Both the position numbers and the translations under genes were made by a program. Shown piece after piece: positions 20,822 through 36,055 of a stretch of DNA of 64,000 nucleotides. This DNA is from Neolentinus lepideus HHB14362 ss-1. Lineage: Eukaryota > Basidiomycota > Agaricomycetes > Gloeophyllales > Gloeophyllaceae. The stretch lies in assembly GCA_001632425.1 (NCBI GenBank), contig KV425640.1, forward strand, positions 46,602 through 110,601, written 5' to 3'. The stretch's first letter is position 1; every line of letters begins with the position of its first letter. The notes under the pieces are model-generated. The model was not told the origin of the DNA, did not search any database, and saw only the letters and a list, made by a program, of their open reading frames with translations.

Positions 20822-22580
20822 ATGAACTTCCTGTCTTTTATCACTCTCATTTTCGCCTTCACTGTCGCTTACGCCCTCCCCCTCAAGTTTCAGCCTGGTG
20901 CTGACTCCACTAGGTCCAGCATTTCTTCACGACAGTCCAACTCCACTTCGAATCCCAAATATGTCGTAGCTCACCATATGGTGGGGAACACCTACCCCTA
21001 CACCGTGGACAACTGGTCGTCCGACATTGCCCTCGCTCACTCAGCCGGTATTGATGGTTTTGCTCTCAACATTGGCTCGGATCCTTGGCAACAGCAGAGG
21101 GTTGCAGATGCTTACACCGCCGCGCAGCAGTTTGGCCCGGATTTCAAGTTATTTATTTCCTTCGACATGAGGTATGCAACCACCACATCTCATCTAATGA
21201 CTGTCTAACAAGTCTCTAGCGTACTTCCCTGCTCATCCCCGGACAACGCCGGCGCTCTGCGAAACTACATAACTACTTACGCCAACCACCCTAACCAGCT
21301 CAAGTATGACGGGAAAGTGTTTGCATCGACGTTCGCTGGAGAGTCCTGCGCGTTCGGCCAAGGCTCGGTTGCTCAAGGATGGTCCTCCCAGTTCACTCAA
21401 CACCCCGAGCTCTCTGGCGCCAACGCTGTTTACTTCGCGCCGAGTTTCTTCGTCGACCCAAACACGTTCAGCACGTATAATGGTGCAATGGATGGAGCCT
21501 TTAACGTACGCGCACAGTCCGCCTCATGAAACGCTGATCGAATCTGTCCCTGCAGTTCAACTCCGGCTGGCCCATCACCCTCACGACCTCGTCCGCTCAG
21601 AACATCGTGTCACAACTGGGTGCCAGTCTCCAAGCAATTTCCCGGCCCGTGGTCAACGCCCTTGCGAAGTTTATAGGGTCCACCTCCACCGACAAGCAGT
21701 ATCTCAACGGCCTCTCCGCCATGGCCTCCAATGGCGGCACCCGCGCGTACATGGCTGCTGTGTCGCCATGGTTCTTCACGCATTATAGCCCACAGACGTA
21801 TGACAAGAATGTGAGATTCCATCCACGGACGCTCTTTCTGCGTTATGTGGTTCTCATCTCCTCTATAGTTCATCTACCTCGCAGACTCCCACCTCTACCC
21901 AACGCGCTGGGAAAACCTGGTCAATATGAGGGACCAAGTCGACCTCGTTGAGATCGTCACCTGGAACGACTACGGCGAGTCGCACTATATCGGGCCCATT
22001 GAGGGCGCGCAGCCGAATAGCCAGGCGTGGGTCGACGGGCTGGACCACACAGGTAAAGGCGTTTAACGGAAAAGATCTTTTGACCTGAACGCTCACCACA
22101 ATCGCACCAGGCTGGCTCGACATGACGTCCTACTTTGCGACGGCGTATAAGACCGGTTCTTACCCCGCCATCACGCAGGACAAAATATACCTCTGGTCGC
22201 GCACGCATCCCAAAGACGCGGACGCCTCGGACCCGGTTGGCAAGCCCAGCAACTTCGAGCTGGTACGTCCTGCCCTGACTTTCCGTACACACCCCGCTGA
22301 GCCCCCCGTGCAGACTCAAGATACCCTCTGGGCAGTCGTGATGGCGACCGCACCCGCGACAGTGACGCTCACCACCTCCCCTTCCAACTCGCAGACGTTC
22401 AACGTGCAGGCGGGCATGAACAAGCTCTCCATCCCCATCTCGGCTGGGGACACGATGAAGGGAGTGCTCACACGAGATGGAACCGATGTCGTGACGCTCG
22501 CGCCCTCATCGGATGACTTCAGCTTCAACGGCAGTCCAGATACGTACAACTATAACGCGTTTGTTGCGTTTTCTCAGTGA
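20822..22580 (+). CDS. Secreted GH71 alpha-1,3-glucanase (mutanase)
   Basis: The protein begins with a signal peptide (hydrophobic LSFITLIFAFTVAYALP, residues about 4-20). The GH71 catalytic region follows: KYVVAHHMVGNTYPYT, AHSAGIDGFALNIG, KLFISFDM, VFASTFAGE, ANAVYFAPSFFVDP, AAVSPWFFTHY, VEIVTWNDYGESHYIGP and GWLDMTSYFATAYKTG. The last part (TLWAVVMATAPATVTLT onward) is a beta-rich C-terminal region ending VAFSQ. Five short introns are inferred, for example 21172-21219, which joins FDM to SVLP. GH71 enzymes hydrolyse alpha-1,3-glucan of fungal cell walls, acting in wall remodelling, autolysis or attack on other fungi. No starch-binding or other extra module is seen. Confidence 0.93.
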
Positions 22581-23005
22581 ACGCCCCCACTCCCCGGCCG
22601 CGCCGACTAACTTTCTTGACGATTGGCTATGACTCTGACTGACACGGGCTGCTGGTCGACCACGTTGATCGCATCACATTGATTTCGTTCGTATCCTCGT
22701 TCTCATTTGCATTTGCATTCGTATTTTTATGTATATCATACTGCACCGACACAGCGATACCTTTGTAGCAGACTACTCACATCCACAATTGTACTTCTTG
22801 GAACAACAAATGCAATGAAGAAAAGATATTTTATAACGGCCGTGAAAGTTCAACATCCTGTGTTATTCAAAACGACAGAGATCCAATAATATCGAACAGC
22901 ATGGATCGACCACACGTTAACACTAAATCCAGGAGATACAAGTCCCTTCAAGCAAATACAGATGCGTACTACATGGGGAGGTATATGGAGCGTGATACAA
23001 CAAAT
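22581..23005. other. Convergent 3' flanks, no gene seen
   Basis: This gap separates the 3' ends of the mutanase and the minus-strand disordered protein. Confidence 0.5.
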
Positions 23006-25561
23006 TTATTCATTCTCATTCTCATCCTCGTCACTCTTCTCGCGCTCCTTCCCCTTACGACCCTGCCTCACGGGAGAGACGTCCTCCGCCAATTTGAAAG
23101 ACACCATTCTGCCTCTCGCCTTGCCCTTACTCGGGCTCCTGTCCTTGCTCGGGCTGGCATACCTCGCACTCTGGGGGCGCATCTTCTCAAAGTCCAGGTC
23201 GGAAGAAGATTCGGGCGAGGAAGCTGGCGACGACGAAGGCGGGAGTGTCGCTCCCGAATATGCGGGGTCGTACGAGTGGACTGGGGTGGCAAATGCCGAT
23301 GAGGATCTAGGCCGTGTGGGCGATGATGACGACTGGGTAGGAGCCACGCTTCGATAACGCGAGCGGGACCGGCGGTGATTACTAGGTGTTTGAGGAGACC
23401 ACGGACCTTGAGGGAAAGGATATGAGGCGACAGGAGGGAAATTTGTAGGTGCCCAGCCAGGAGGGGGTGCCGCAGGAGCGGGAGTTGTAGATATGAGGTA
23501 AGATAGATGCTGCATTGCCTGTGCCAGTACAAAGTGCGCTTGTGTGGTGAGATCGTGCCCAGAGGCCGGCTGAGACGAAGGATCTCTCGGGAATGGAAGC
23601 GGAAAAACAGGTGCGTGGGACCTGGCTCTCGACGGCGCACGCGACCGGGACCGGGATTTGGGAAAGGGTCTGGGTGGCTGTGGATCTGTGGACAGAGGAT
23701 GGTTAGTAAGTAATGACTTGGTTATAAGATTGTGAAACGGCGCACCAGAGTCCTCTCCAGATGCTTCGCCGGACAAAGACGCGTAGCCATCGTAGTTCCG
23801 CTCAGGTGACGAGGAAGCCGATGCAAGTCTACTGAAGCTGACACCATCTCCGCGCTCAAGAGTCACAGTAGATTCGTTGGACACTCGTTTCCGCTTTCGG
23901 TTTTTAGCAGGAGCCCTTACGGATTCCTGTTGTGAGGTCGCTTTCGTCTTTGACGTTCTCCGAAGACTGGTCCTGGTCGCCTTGTCCGAGGGCGGTGGAG
24001 ACGGAGAACGGAGCGGCAACGCCTTCCCTTTGCCTTTGGCACTTGCTGGTATGCGGGGAACATCGTCGTCGTCTGAAATATCCCCTGTCGCTCCCGGAGC
24101 TGGAGTCTTGTCCCTCATCTTCCGATGAAGTAGGGTATCTATAGGGCTGACGTTGTCACGTGCTGGGACGCTCATATTGATTTTCGGTTCGACGACATAC
24201 GCTTGCGATGGGCCGGGAGACGGGGATGGCGAGCGTGGCTTGAGCATTGACAATGACGCCTTGGCCTTCCCCTTTGCACTAGCTGCTATGCTAGGGGTTG
24301 AATCCATGACTGAACGACTCCTTGTCGCCTGTACAAGTCGTCTCGAAGGTATGACAACTTCAACCTGCGCTCGTTGCTTTTTCTTTGGAGACCGGGAAGG
24401 GCTAAGTTCTGGGAAAGCATGTGCGTCTATCACGCTGTCTTCTTTTTGCGTGGCGTCTTCACGGCGCTTTGTCTTTTTCTCTGGCAGCTTTATATGATTC
24501 GGGTCTATGTTCGTGTTCGAATTGATGGTACTATCGTTTCGAGTGTTCACGTCTGGCGAGGTTGGTCCCGGAGAAAAGAGGTCGGCATGACGGTTTCCGC
24601 TTTTCTTCTGAAGTTGTTCGGGGGTGGTTAATGTATTGTCTTGGATGTTGTCTTGGGTGTTGACATCACGCTCTGATTCCACAAGATATAGGGCGCTTGA
24701 TTCGTCCTGGTCCCATTCGTTGAGTTCGTCGGAATCGTCATCAGCAGGTTGGTCGCTTTCTTCAAGGACGCGGCGTTCGGGTATCTTGCTCCGTCGTACA
24801 TTACGCTCCGCACGAACATCCACTTCCACCTCTGATTCCACGAATGCCACTTCTTCACCCGTTTTTTGGGTCTCTTCGATCACCTCCTTACGAGATGATG
24901 TAGCACGCCCCGACGCAAACTCACATGTTTCCTCTTCATCCTCGTCACCATATAACTCTTTCCTTTTGCGTTCCGCTTCGAGAAATTCCTCCAGGTCCTC
25001 CGGGTCTAACTCGCGCGCTGAAGGAGTGATGGCAAACGTGTTCACAGACAGGTCCGCTTCCGGCGCAAACGCGTCAAGTTCATCAACGTCGTCCTCTCCT
25101 TCTGTCTGTCCGCCAGCTCCCTCGCTCGCGGCATCGTTCGCGTCCGCTTCCGCAAAAGTACCAATATCGTACTGTTGAGACAAACCGCGCAATATGCCGC
25201 GATCTTTGATAACTGAATTCAATCGGAGGTCAATAATATCGTCTTCGTCGATCCTGCGCGTGTACCGCTCCTCTAATTGAGACCAGACATCCCATACGCG
25301 CATAGCAGACGCTTTCCGAGCGAGATGGAAATCGAAGTTGGAATCGCGGGAGCCAGCTGGTGTCGCGGTTCGATTAGTTCGCCTTGTTGGTGGGGGTGTA
25401 GCAGTCCCGGTTGTAGATGTAGGTGCGCGTGAAGCAAGTCTATCAGCGAGTGAGAAAGAGCGCGAGACGGGAGGGGAGGCGGAGGGGGTGATGAGAGGGT
25501 ATCCGCGACGCCATTCCTGCGGTCTGGGAGGCTCCTTGAAAGGAGACGCGTTCGGGTTCAT
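23006..25561 (-). CDS. Large disordered, probably nuclear protein (unrecognised)
   Basis: Translation from the ATG at 25561 gives MNPNASPFKEPPRP and then low-complexity sequence. One ordered-looking segment stands out near residues 90-125: KASAMRVWDVWSQLEERY followed by RRIDEDDIIDLRLNSVIKD. Acidic stretches, K/R-rich nuclear-localisation-like blocks (PSRSPKKKQR, KNRKRKR) and a repeated SAKGKGKA-type motif follow, with an RS/PS-rich C-terminus ending KSDEDENENE. An intron at 23686-23745 (GTGCGC, branch TTACTAAC, CACAG) is exactly 60 nt and has no in-frame stop. An ATG at 25672 in the same frame is possible, but the start at 25561 suits the upstream sequence better. I do not recognise the family. 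Confidence 0.75.
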   Translation of the reverse strand: MNPNASPFKEPPRPQEWRRGYPLITPSASPPVSRSFSLADRLASRAPTSTTGTATPPPTRRTNRTATPAGSRDSNFDFHLARKASAMRVWDVWSQLEERYTRRIDEDDIIDLRLNSVIKDRGILRGLSQQYDIGTFAEADANDAASEGAGGQTEGEDDVDELDAFAPEADLSVNTFAITPSARELDPEDLEEFLEAERKRKELYGDEDEEETCEFASGRATSSRKEVIEETQKTGEEVAFVESEVEVDVRAERNVRRSKIPERRVLEESDQPADDDSDELNEWDQDESSALYLVESERDVNTQDNIQDNTLTTPEQLQKKSGNRHADLFSPGPTSPDVNTRNDSTINSNTNIDPNHIKLPEKKTKRREDATQKEDSVIDAHAFPELSPSRSPKKKQRAQVEVVIPSRRLVQATRSRSVMDSTPSIAASAKGKAKASLSMLKPRSPSPSPGPSQAYVVEPKINMSVPARDNVSPIDTLLHRKMRDKTPAPGATGDISDDDDVPRIPASAKGKGKALPLRSPSPPPSDKATRTSLRRTSKTKATSQQESVRAPAKNRKRKRVSNESTVTLERGDGVSFSRLASASSSPERNYDGYASLSGEASGEDSGAPFHNLITKSLLTNHPLSTDPQPPRPFPKSRSRSRAPSRARSHAPVFPLPFPRDPSSQPASGHDLTTQAHFVLAQAMQHLSYLISTTPAPAAPPPGWAPTNFPPVASYPFPQGPWSPQTPSNHRRSRSRYRSVAPTQSSSSPTRPRSSSAFATPVHSYDPAYSGATLPPSSSPASSPESSSDLDFEKMRPQSARYASPSKDRSPSKGKARGRMVSFKLAEDVSPVRQGRKGKEREKSDEDENENE

Positions 25562-27055
25562 TGGTGTGGGCTCTTCAACCAGCCCAAGTGCTTTGCAGCA
25601 CACAAAGGACGAGCGCTGATGACCGGAGACGTGTTGTCGCGCGCCACGTGCCTGCCACGCGTTTGGCCACATACATATGGTGTTTGCTCTTCACAAGCTG
25701 CAAGCGTCTCCCTCGTGTTCTTGCAGAGAGCGTGTGCATACCTCTCTGGTGATGCATGGTGATTCTTAGCAAGATTTTGTGTGCTGTTTCACTTCAACTG
25801 TGATACGTATGAACTGCCACATCATATCTGATACTCGTAGCTCTGCCCTGAGCAGATCGGTAGAGCTCTGGGATGATAATATTTGTTTCAAAAGGTAAAT
25901 CCCACTCTCAGCCTGTGCACCTCTTGTCGTTGATCGACCTGATAGCTGTCTTCAACGCTAAGAAAACGAGCAGCCTTGATCTGTGCGAGACCCTTTCGTA
26001 CTGTCGACTCATTCGCGGGGATACAGACACTGGCAAGCAGTCGACGTAATCTCAATGCCGTCCGAGTCTTTCTTCTACTGGAGCACCGCCTAAACAGCAG
26101 GGCTTAGGAATTCATGCTCCAACCCGAATGATTGGAGTCACGCAATAATACACCCATTGGCGCCCATTCCTGCAAATGAATCGACTCAGGACGGCTACCT
26201 AGGCACCATCATAGTGTTGTCAGTCTTTCCCTGAGAAACAAGTCTATCTATCTTTGCTGCAGGGCCGTGCTTCAGATGGAAAAAGCACGCTTGATGGAAA
26301 AACGAAGTCCGCTGCAACCCGTAAATCAGGACCACTAGTGAACAAAACAGGACTCGACAAGGTGTTATGTGTTGGCGGCTTGGGTCCTTCCACCAATGTA
26401 GTAAGTCCCGAGAGAGTCTACCGGTTGCATGGCGTGCCGCTCTTCAGAAATCGAAAGTATGTCAGGGCACGAGATCTCCTTGTCGCGCCATTTTTTGATA
26501 ATGCAGATGAAGGTCCATGAGGGCATGTTTTCCCTCCGACGAAAGCGTGATGTACGTATTAGGCACGGTGCTCTTATCATAAATTTCTATTACCCAACGG
26601 GATCACGAGAGACCTTGCGCAGCATTGATTCTCCTTTGAGAGGAGCGATCCACAGCCTGGATGGGATTAGAAAGATTAATACCTGGTCATGGAGTCACTT
26701 TTGATGTATGGAATCAGGCTGGAGGGTGAACGCTTATACGGGTGTTTGTTATTCATGCATCCGCTCATTAGAGCACTAGGTCGTTAGGCTCATCACAGCA
26801 TAGTACAAGGATCTAGATCTGCTGTCTATTCATTCCGGAACCGGTCCATATGAACAACTTCTCCGAGACTTCTTTGATCAATCTATCTCTTTGGTCAACA
26901 GTCTTGGATTAGGATCCGGAGTTGCCATGCTGCAAGCAGTGCCACGCCTCAATGACAAGTCTTCTAGATCTCCTCGGTGCCGGTATAAAGTCAAGTGAGT
27001 CCAAGTTGTGTATCTTGACGTGTCTCTCTTCTTCCAGGCAGTCTCTTCAGCGACT
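25562..27055. other. Divergent intergenic region, no gene seen
   Basis: This 1.5-kb gap holds the promoters of the disordered protein (minus) and the oligopeptide transporter (plus). Near its right end, 26991-27037 (GTGAGT...TTCCAG) looks like a 5'-UTR intron of the transporter. Confidence 0.45.
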
Positions 27056-30000
27056 ATGGCCTCAGGAATTGAGAAAGTCGTGCCGACCGGTACTCCTCCC
27101 GACATGTCCAGGATTGGGTCGAAGGCCTCCTGGGATGAGAAGGGAGAATCAGTGGTTGTGGTATGACTTGCATTAGACTTCGTTGTCTTCGCGTGCCACT
27201 TCTTACCTTGACTTGCCAGGCTGAAATGGAGAATGACCTCCAGATGCGCGACTCTGACTACGATGAAGTCGTGGTGGCCGCTGGGAAGATGTCGGACGAG
27301 GAAGTCCAGTCGGCGATCGAGATGATGGTGGAGGACGTAAGTCCATCTAGTCCGAATATGTGCCGTTACTGACTCGCAGAATTATCCAGCATGCCAAAGA
27401 TCCTGTAAGCGCGGATAATGACTATATTCCTCCAGCTGTCTTACATCTCCCATCCAGAACTTTCCTGCCGCTGTGATCGAGAAGGCTATGTGCGTATTAT
27501 TGACACTCCCATTGTCTTAGGAGAAACTGAACACTGATGCGCCACTCTGTACATACAGCCGGTATCTTCAGGACCCTACCCTGAAGGAGAACCCGGCGGA
27601 ATATGCCCAGGTTTACGAAGAACTCCGGCTAGAGGCAGCGTTGATGTACACCGTGAGTCAAGTGACGGCTCCAGGGTAACTCATGGCTCAATTATATGTT
27701 GCCTAGAATTCCGCGTATCCGGAAGTTCGTGCTGTCGTCGACAACCAGGACGACCCCTCCATGCCGGTTAGCACATTCCGCGCATGGTTCATCGGAATGA
27801 TATTTGTCGCGCTTGAGTGAGCAAGGGTTCATGCTTTGGTTGTTTGGCCGAGTGAGCTCGTGTGATCGATTTCAGGGGCTTCATCAACCAGTTTTTCTAC
27901 CTCCGTCAGCCGGGTATCACAATCACTTACAACGTAGTGCAAGTTTTGTGAGTATTTCGCGATTTTAATATTGTTTCTACGTCGTTTTATATGTTAAACT
28001 CAGGGCTTTCCCTGCTGGCAAGCTGCTTGAATTCATCCTGCCAACATGGGAATTTACGACATTTGGATACACATGGACCCTCAACCCGTGCGTTACATCT
28101 CCTAAGTCCTAGACTCAATCTGACGTTGAGTATCATCGTAGTGGCCACTTCAACTTGAAAGAGCACATGCTAATTACGGTATGTTACGTATCACCCAGTT
28201 GTCCAGAAATGAATGTCATGAGACCATAAGATCATGGCTAATGTCGGTTACGGCACGCCCTATACTAACGATATTGTAATTGTACAACACATCAATCGGT
28301 TCTTCAACCAAGTAAGTCCGTGATGCTTATTGAACGTCCGAATGGAACTCTGATACTTGTACATAGGCATGGGCATCCAACTTCGGTTATCAATGTGGGC
28401 GCTTGTACTTTACCTGAGATGGCTCTCATAATTCACAACGCTGCAGTCCTAGTTGGTATTTCGACGAACTTGATTGGTTATGGCCTTGCTGGCATAACTC
28501 GTCGTTTCCTCGTGTATCCTTCTTATGCCATCTGGCCGCAGAATCTCGCTACCATCGGTCTGAGCAAAGCCTTCCACTCGGGCCGCAACGAGACCGCCAA
28601 CGGCTGGCGGGTCTCCAGGATGCGGTACTTCCTGTACTGCTTCTGCGGCATGTTCGTCTACTTCTGGTTCCCGAACTACATCTTCCAAGCGCTCTCGTAT
28701 TTCAACTGGATCACTTGGATCTCGCCTAACAATGTTAGCCTGGCTGCTGTCACTGGTGGCGTGACGGGTCTTGGGCTGAATCCTATTCCTACGTTTGACT
28801 GGAATCAGATCACTGTCATGGCGGATCCGCTCATCAACCCCTTCTTCACGGTATTTAACATGTTCCTCGGTGCTCTGGTCACCTTCCCGATTATCCTTGG
28901 TCTTTGGTACGGTAATGTATGGAATACTGCTTACTTGCCCATCAACTCGAATGGTGTCTTCGACAATACTGGCAACCGTTACAACGTCTCACTAGCTGTC
29001 AACTCCGAGGCGCTCTTTGACCAAACAAATTATGAGGCATATTCCCCAGCTTAGTACGTACTTCCCTCATCTCTCCTGGATTCACACAAGTAACAGTGCT
29101 TAGTCTCGCCACGGCTAACTTGATGCTCTACGGTGTCTTCTGTAAGGCTGACATTTGGGCCTTGAATCATATTCTGAGCTCTGGTTTCCTAGTCGCGCTC
29201 TATACCGCATCGCTGTCGCATGCAGTCCTGTACCACCGGCGGGAGATTACTATGGGTTTCCGCAATCTCATCAAGCGCACGGCTGTTCTTCAGAAGACCG
29301 ATCGGGATGTTCACTGTCGTCTCATGTCCGTGTACAAGGAAGTTCCGGAATGGTGGTACTTCTGGTATGCATCTATCACGTACTTTAGTTCTCGAGAACG
29401 CTTATTGTTCTGTAATAGTGTCCTATGCATTGCCATTGGTCTCGGAGCAGCAGGCTTGGGAGCATACCCAACCAGCACTACACCTGCGGTTGTTTTATAT
29501 GGTGTCTTCCTTGCCATTATCTTCTGCATTCCTTTTGGTATCATTATGTCTATCACGAATGGTGCGGAGCGCATGTTCTCACTCTTCTGCATCATCTTAC
29601 AGTCTAATACAGTACAATTGACTTTGAACGTCCTCGCCGAGTTTCTTGGAGGTCTTTGGTTCAGCGGCAATGCTACTGCTGTTAACTGTAAGCAATGTTC
29701 GATGGATAGTCTCAAACTTCCTACACACTGACTTTCGCAGACTTCAAGGGCTACGGCTACGTTACTACGTAAGTTTACTGACATTGCTCCGCTAATGGAC
29801 CTTGAGTCTTACAAAACGTTTCTCGTATCAGCGCGCATACTTTGTCATTTGCGCAAGATCTCAAACTCGCACACTGTAAGTTTTCCAAGGGCTAGTAAGT
29901 ATAGCTTGTGAAGTTTCAGCACTTCTCGTCCAGACATACACATACCTCCTCGTGTCACCTTTATGGCGCAGCTGTTTGCGACTGTGGTCTCGACTTGTGC

Positions 30001-30997
30001 GTCTAATTTGTGATTTAATTCATAGCCTGAGCTGACATGTTGTCTTCAGTTGTCTGTGTCGGTATTCTCAACTTCCAGATGACTCAGATTCACGATGTCT
30101 GCTCGCCGATGCAGCCTGACCACTTCACCTGCCCCGGTACCGTACGCATTATGAGCCTCTTTTTTCTTCGCAATACTCACCATCCGGGTTGTATACGTAG
30201 AACACTTTCTTCACGGCTGCCGTCCTGTGGGGCACACTCGGACCCAGACGTATGTTCGGTGAAGGAGCAATCTACAACGGCCTTCTCTGGTGCTTCTTAA
30301 TTGGCGCTGGTGCGTATCTCTCAGTCATTTGCTGTGGATCGTGTAAATCAGATGTACATTGTCAGTTCTGCCGTTCCCCTTCTACTATTTGGGAAAGAGG
30401 TACAAGACGTTTGAACGCTTCCACGTCCCAGTGTTCCTCTACGGCGGCCTGCTCTGGTGAATTTATCATATATCTGCCACTCGGTCATATCATGACCCTC
30501 ATTACACGCGAATTTTAGGGCTCCATACACTCTTGCGAACATCTGGCCAACTGTCCCTATTGCCTATGCCTTCAATGTGTTCATCAAGAAGAGGTACTTG
30601 GCTTGGTGGAGTAAATACAACTAGTAAGTGCTTTCGCCCTGCGCGAGGATATCCGAAGGTCAAAGTGTGTGCCTCCTTGCTCCAGCATCACCACTACGTC
30701 GTTTGCAGCAGCTATTGCTCTTTCTGCTATAGTGATGTTCTTGTGAGTGCACTATTTATTCTCTTGACTGTTGGGAGCTAAGTGTCGCGTTGCTTTCTAG
30801 TGCATTGCAATGGGCGGGAGTGACAATTGACTGGTCCGGCAACACCAGACCTTTCAATGGCTGCGATGGGAACGCATGCACTCTCAAGCCCATCCCAGAC
30901 ATCGGATACTTCGGCCCTGTGCGTATCATCTCCTACCACAACCGGACGTAGCAACTCAATTTCAGCTCTTCTCTAGGGCCCGGGCCAGTTCCACTAG
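27056..30997 (+). CDS. Oligopeptide transporter, OPT family
   Basis: The start is MASGIEKVVPTGTPPD (exon 27056-27160), followed by exon 27220-27336 with an acidic cytosolic N-terminus. The OPT core begins YPEVRAVVDNQDDPSMP, then FRAWFIGMIFVALEGFINQFF. It has the family signature NPGHFNLKEHMLI, GYGTPYTNDIVIVQ and, after an intron, NLIGYGLAGITRRFLVYP. Later segments include WISPNNVSLAAVTGG, YGVFFALYTASLSHAVLYHRREI, EVPEWWYF, LNVLAEFLGG, FKGYGYVTT, VCSPMQPDHFTCPG, FGEGAIYNGLLW and KRYKTFERFHVPVF. It ends GPGPGQFH and stop. OPT proteins import tetra- and pentapeptides (glutathione for some) with protons across the plasma membrane. About twenty introns are needed, making it one of the most intron-rich genes here. 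Confidence 0.93.
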
Positions 30998-31467
30998 GGA
31001 TGTGATGGGGGAGCTATTCCTGGTTGTTTGGTGTTTTGCTTCGATCTTTTAGGGTTTGAGTGCATGTACATTACTTCGTCTGTTGTAAGGGGAAACGAAT
31101 ATAACGCCCGGGCGCAACTCGCAAAGAAGGGTGCAGCATTGGTCTGATATTCGTGATGATCAAAATCTGAAATGATCGTGATAATCCGAGGGGAGCTCGT
31201 CGGTTAATTAGCTGTAGGCGGGCGCGAAATTATTCTGTGCCACATTTGAACCGATCAAGAGGACACGAGGAATAATTAATAGCTGCTTGACGCGGACGCC
31301 TTGCGGCGCGTCACGGAAAGATGGGATCTCGGCTAAGTCCGGCAACAATGCCGGCGGCTACGTCGATCGCGTAGGAGCACATTTTATACGCCTCTGTTCG
31401 TGTCTACCGGCCCTCTTTCATTTGATTATTTTCTCTTCTGGTTTGACCAGCGTTTTCCGACTTCACT
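30998..31467. other. Intergenic stretch, no gene seen
   Basis: It holds the transporter 3' flank and the ECM16 promoter. No repeat or other feature was recognised. Confidence 0.5.
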
Positions 31468-35920
<4,453 letters not shown>

Positions 35921-36055
35921 TCCCTGGAGATCCAATCAGCAATCTTCATACTCTATAATATGACATGCTGTTAGATATGGTATAGGCAATGCGAAAGTTC
36001 TAGATGCCATTGAAATCCGTTCATGTATTACCTATGACGTGCACGTAATCGACTG

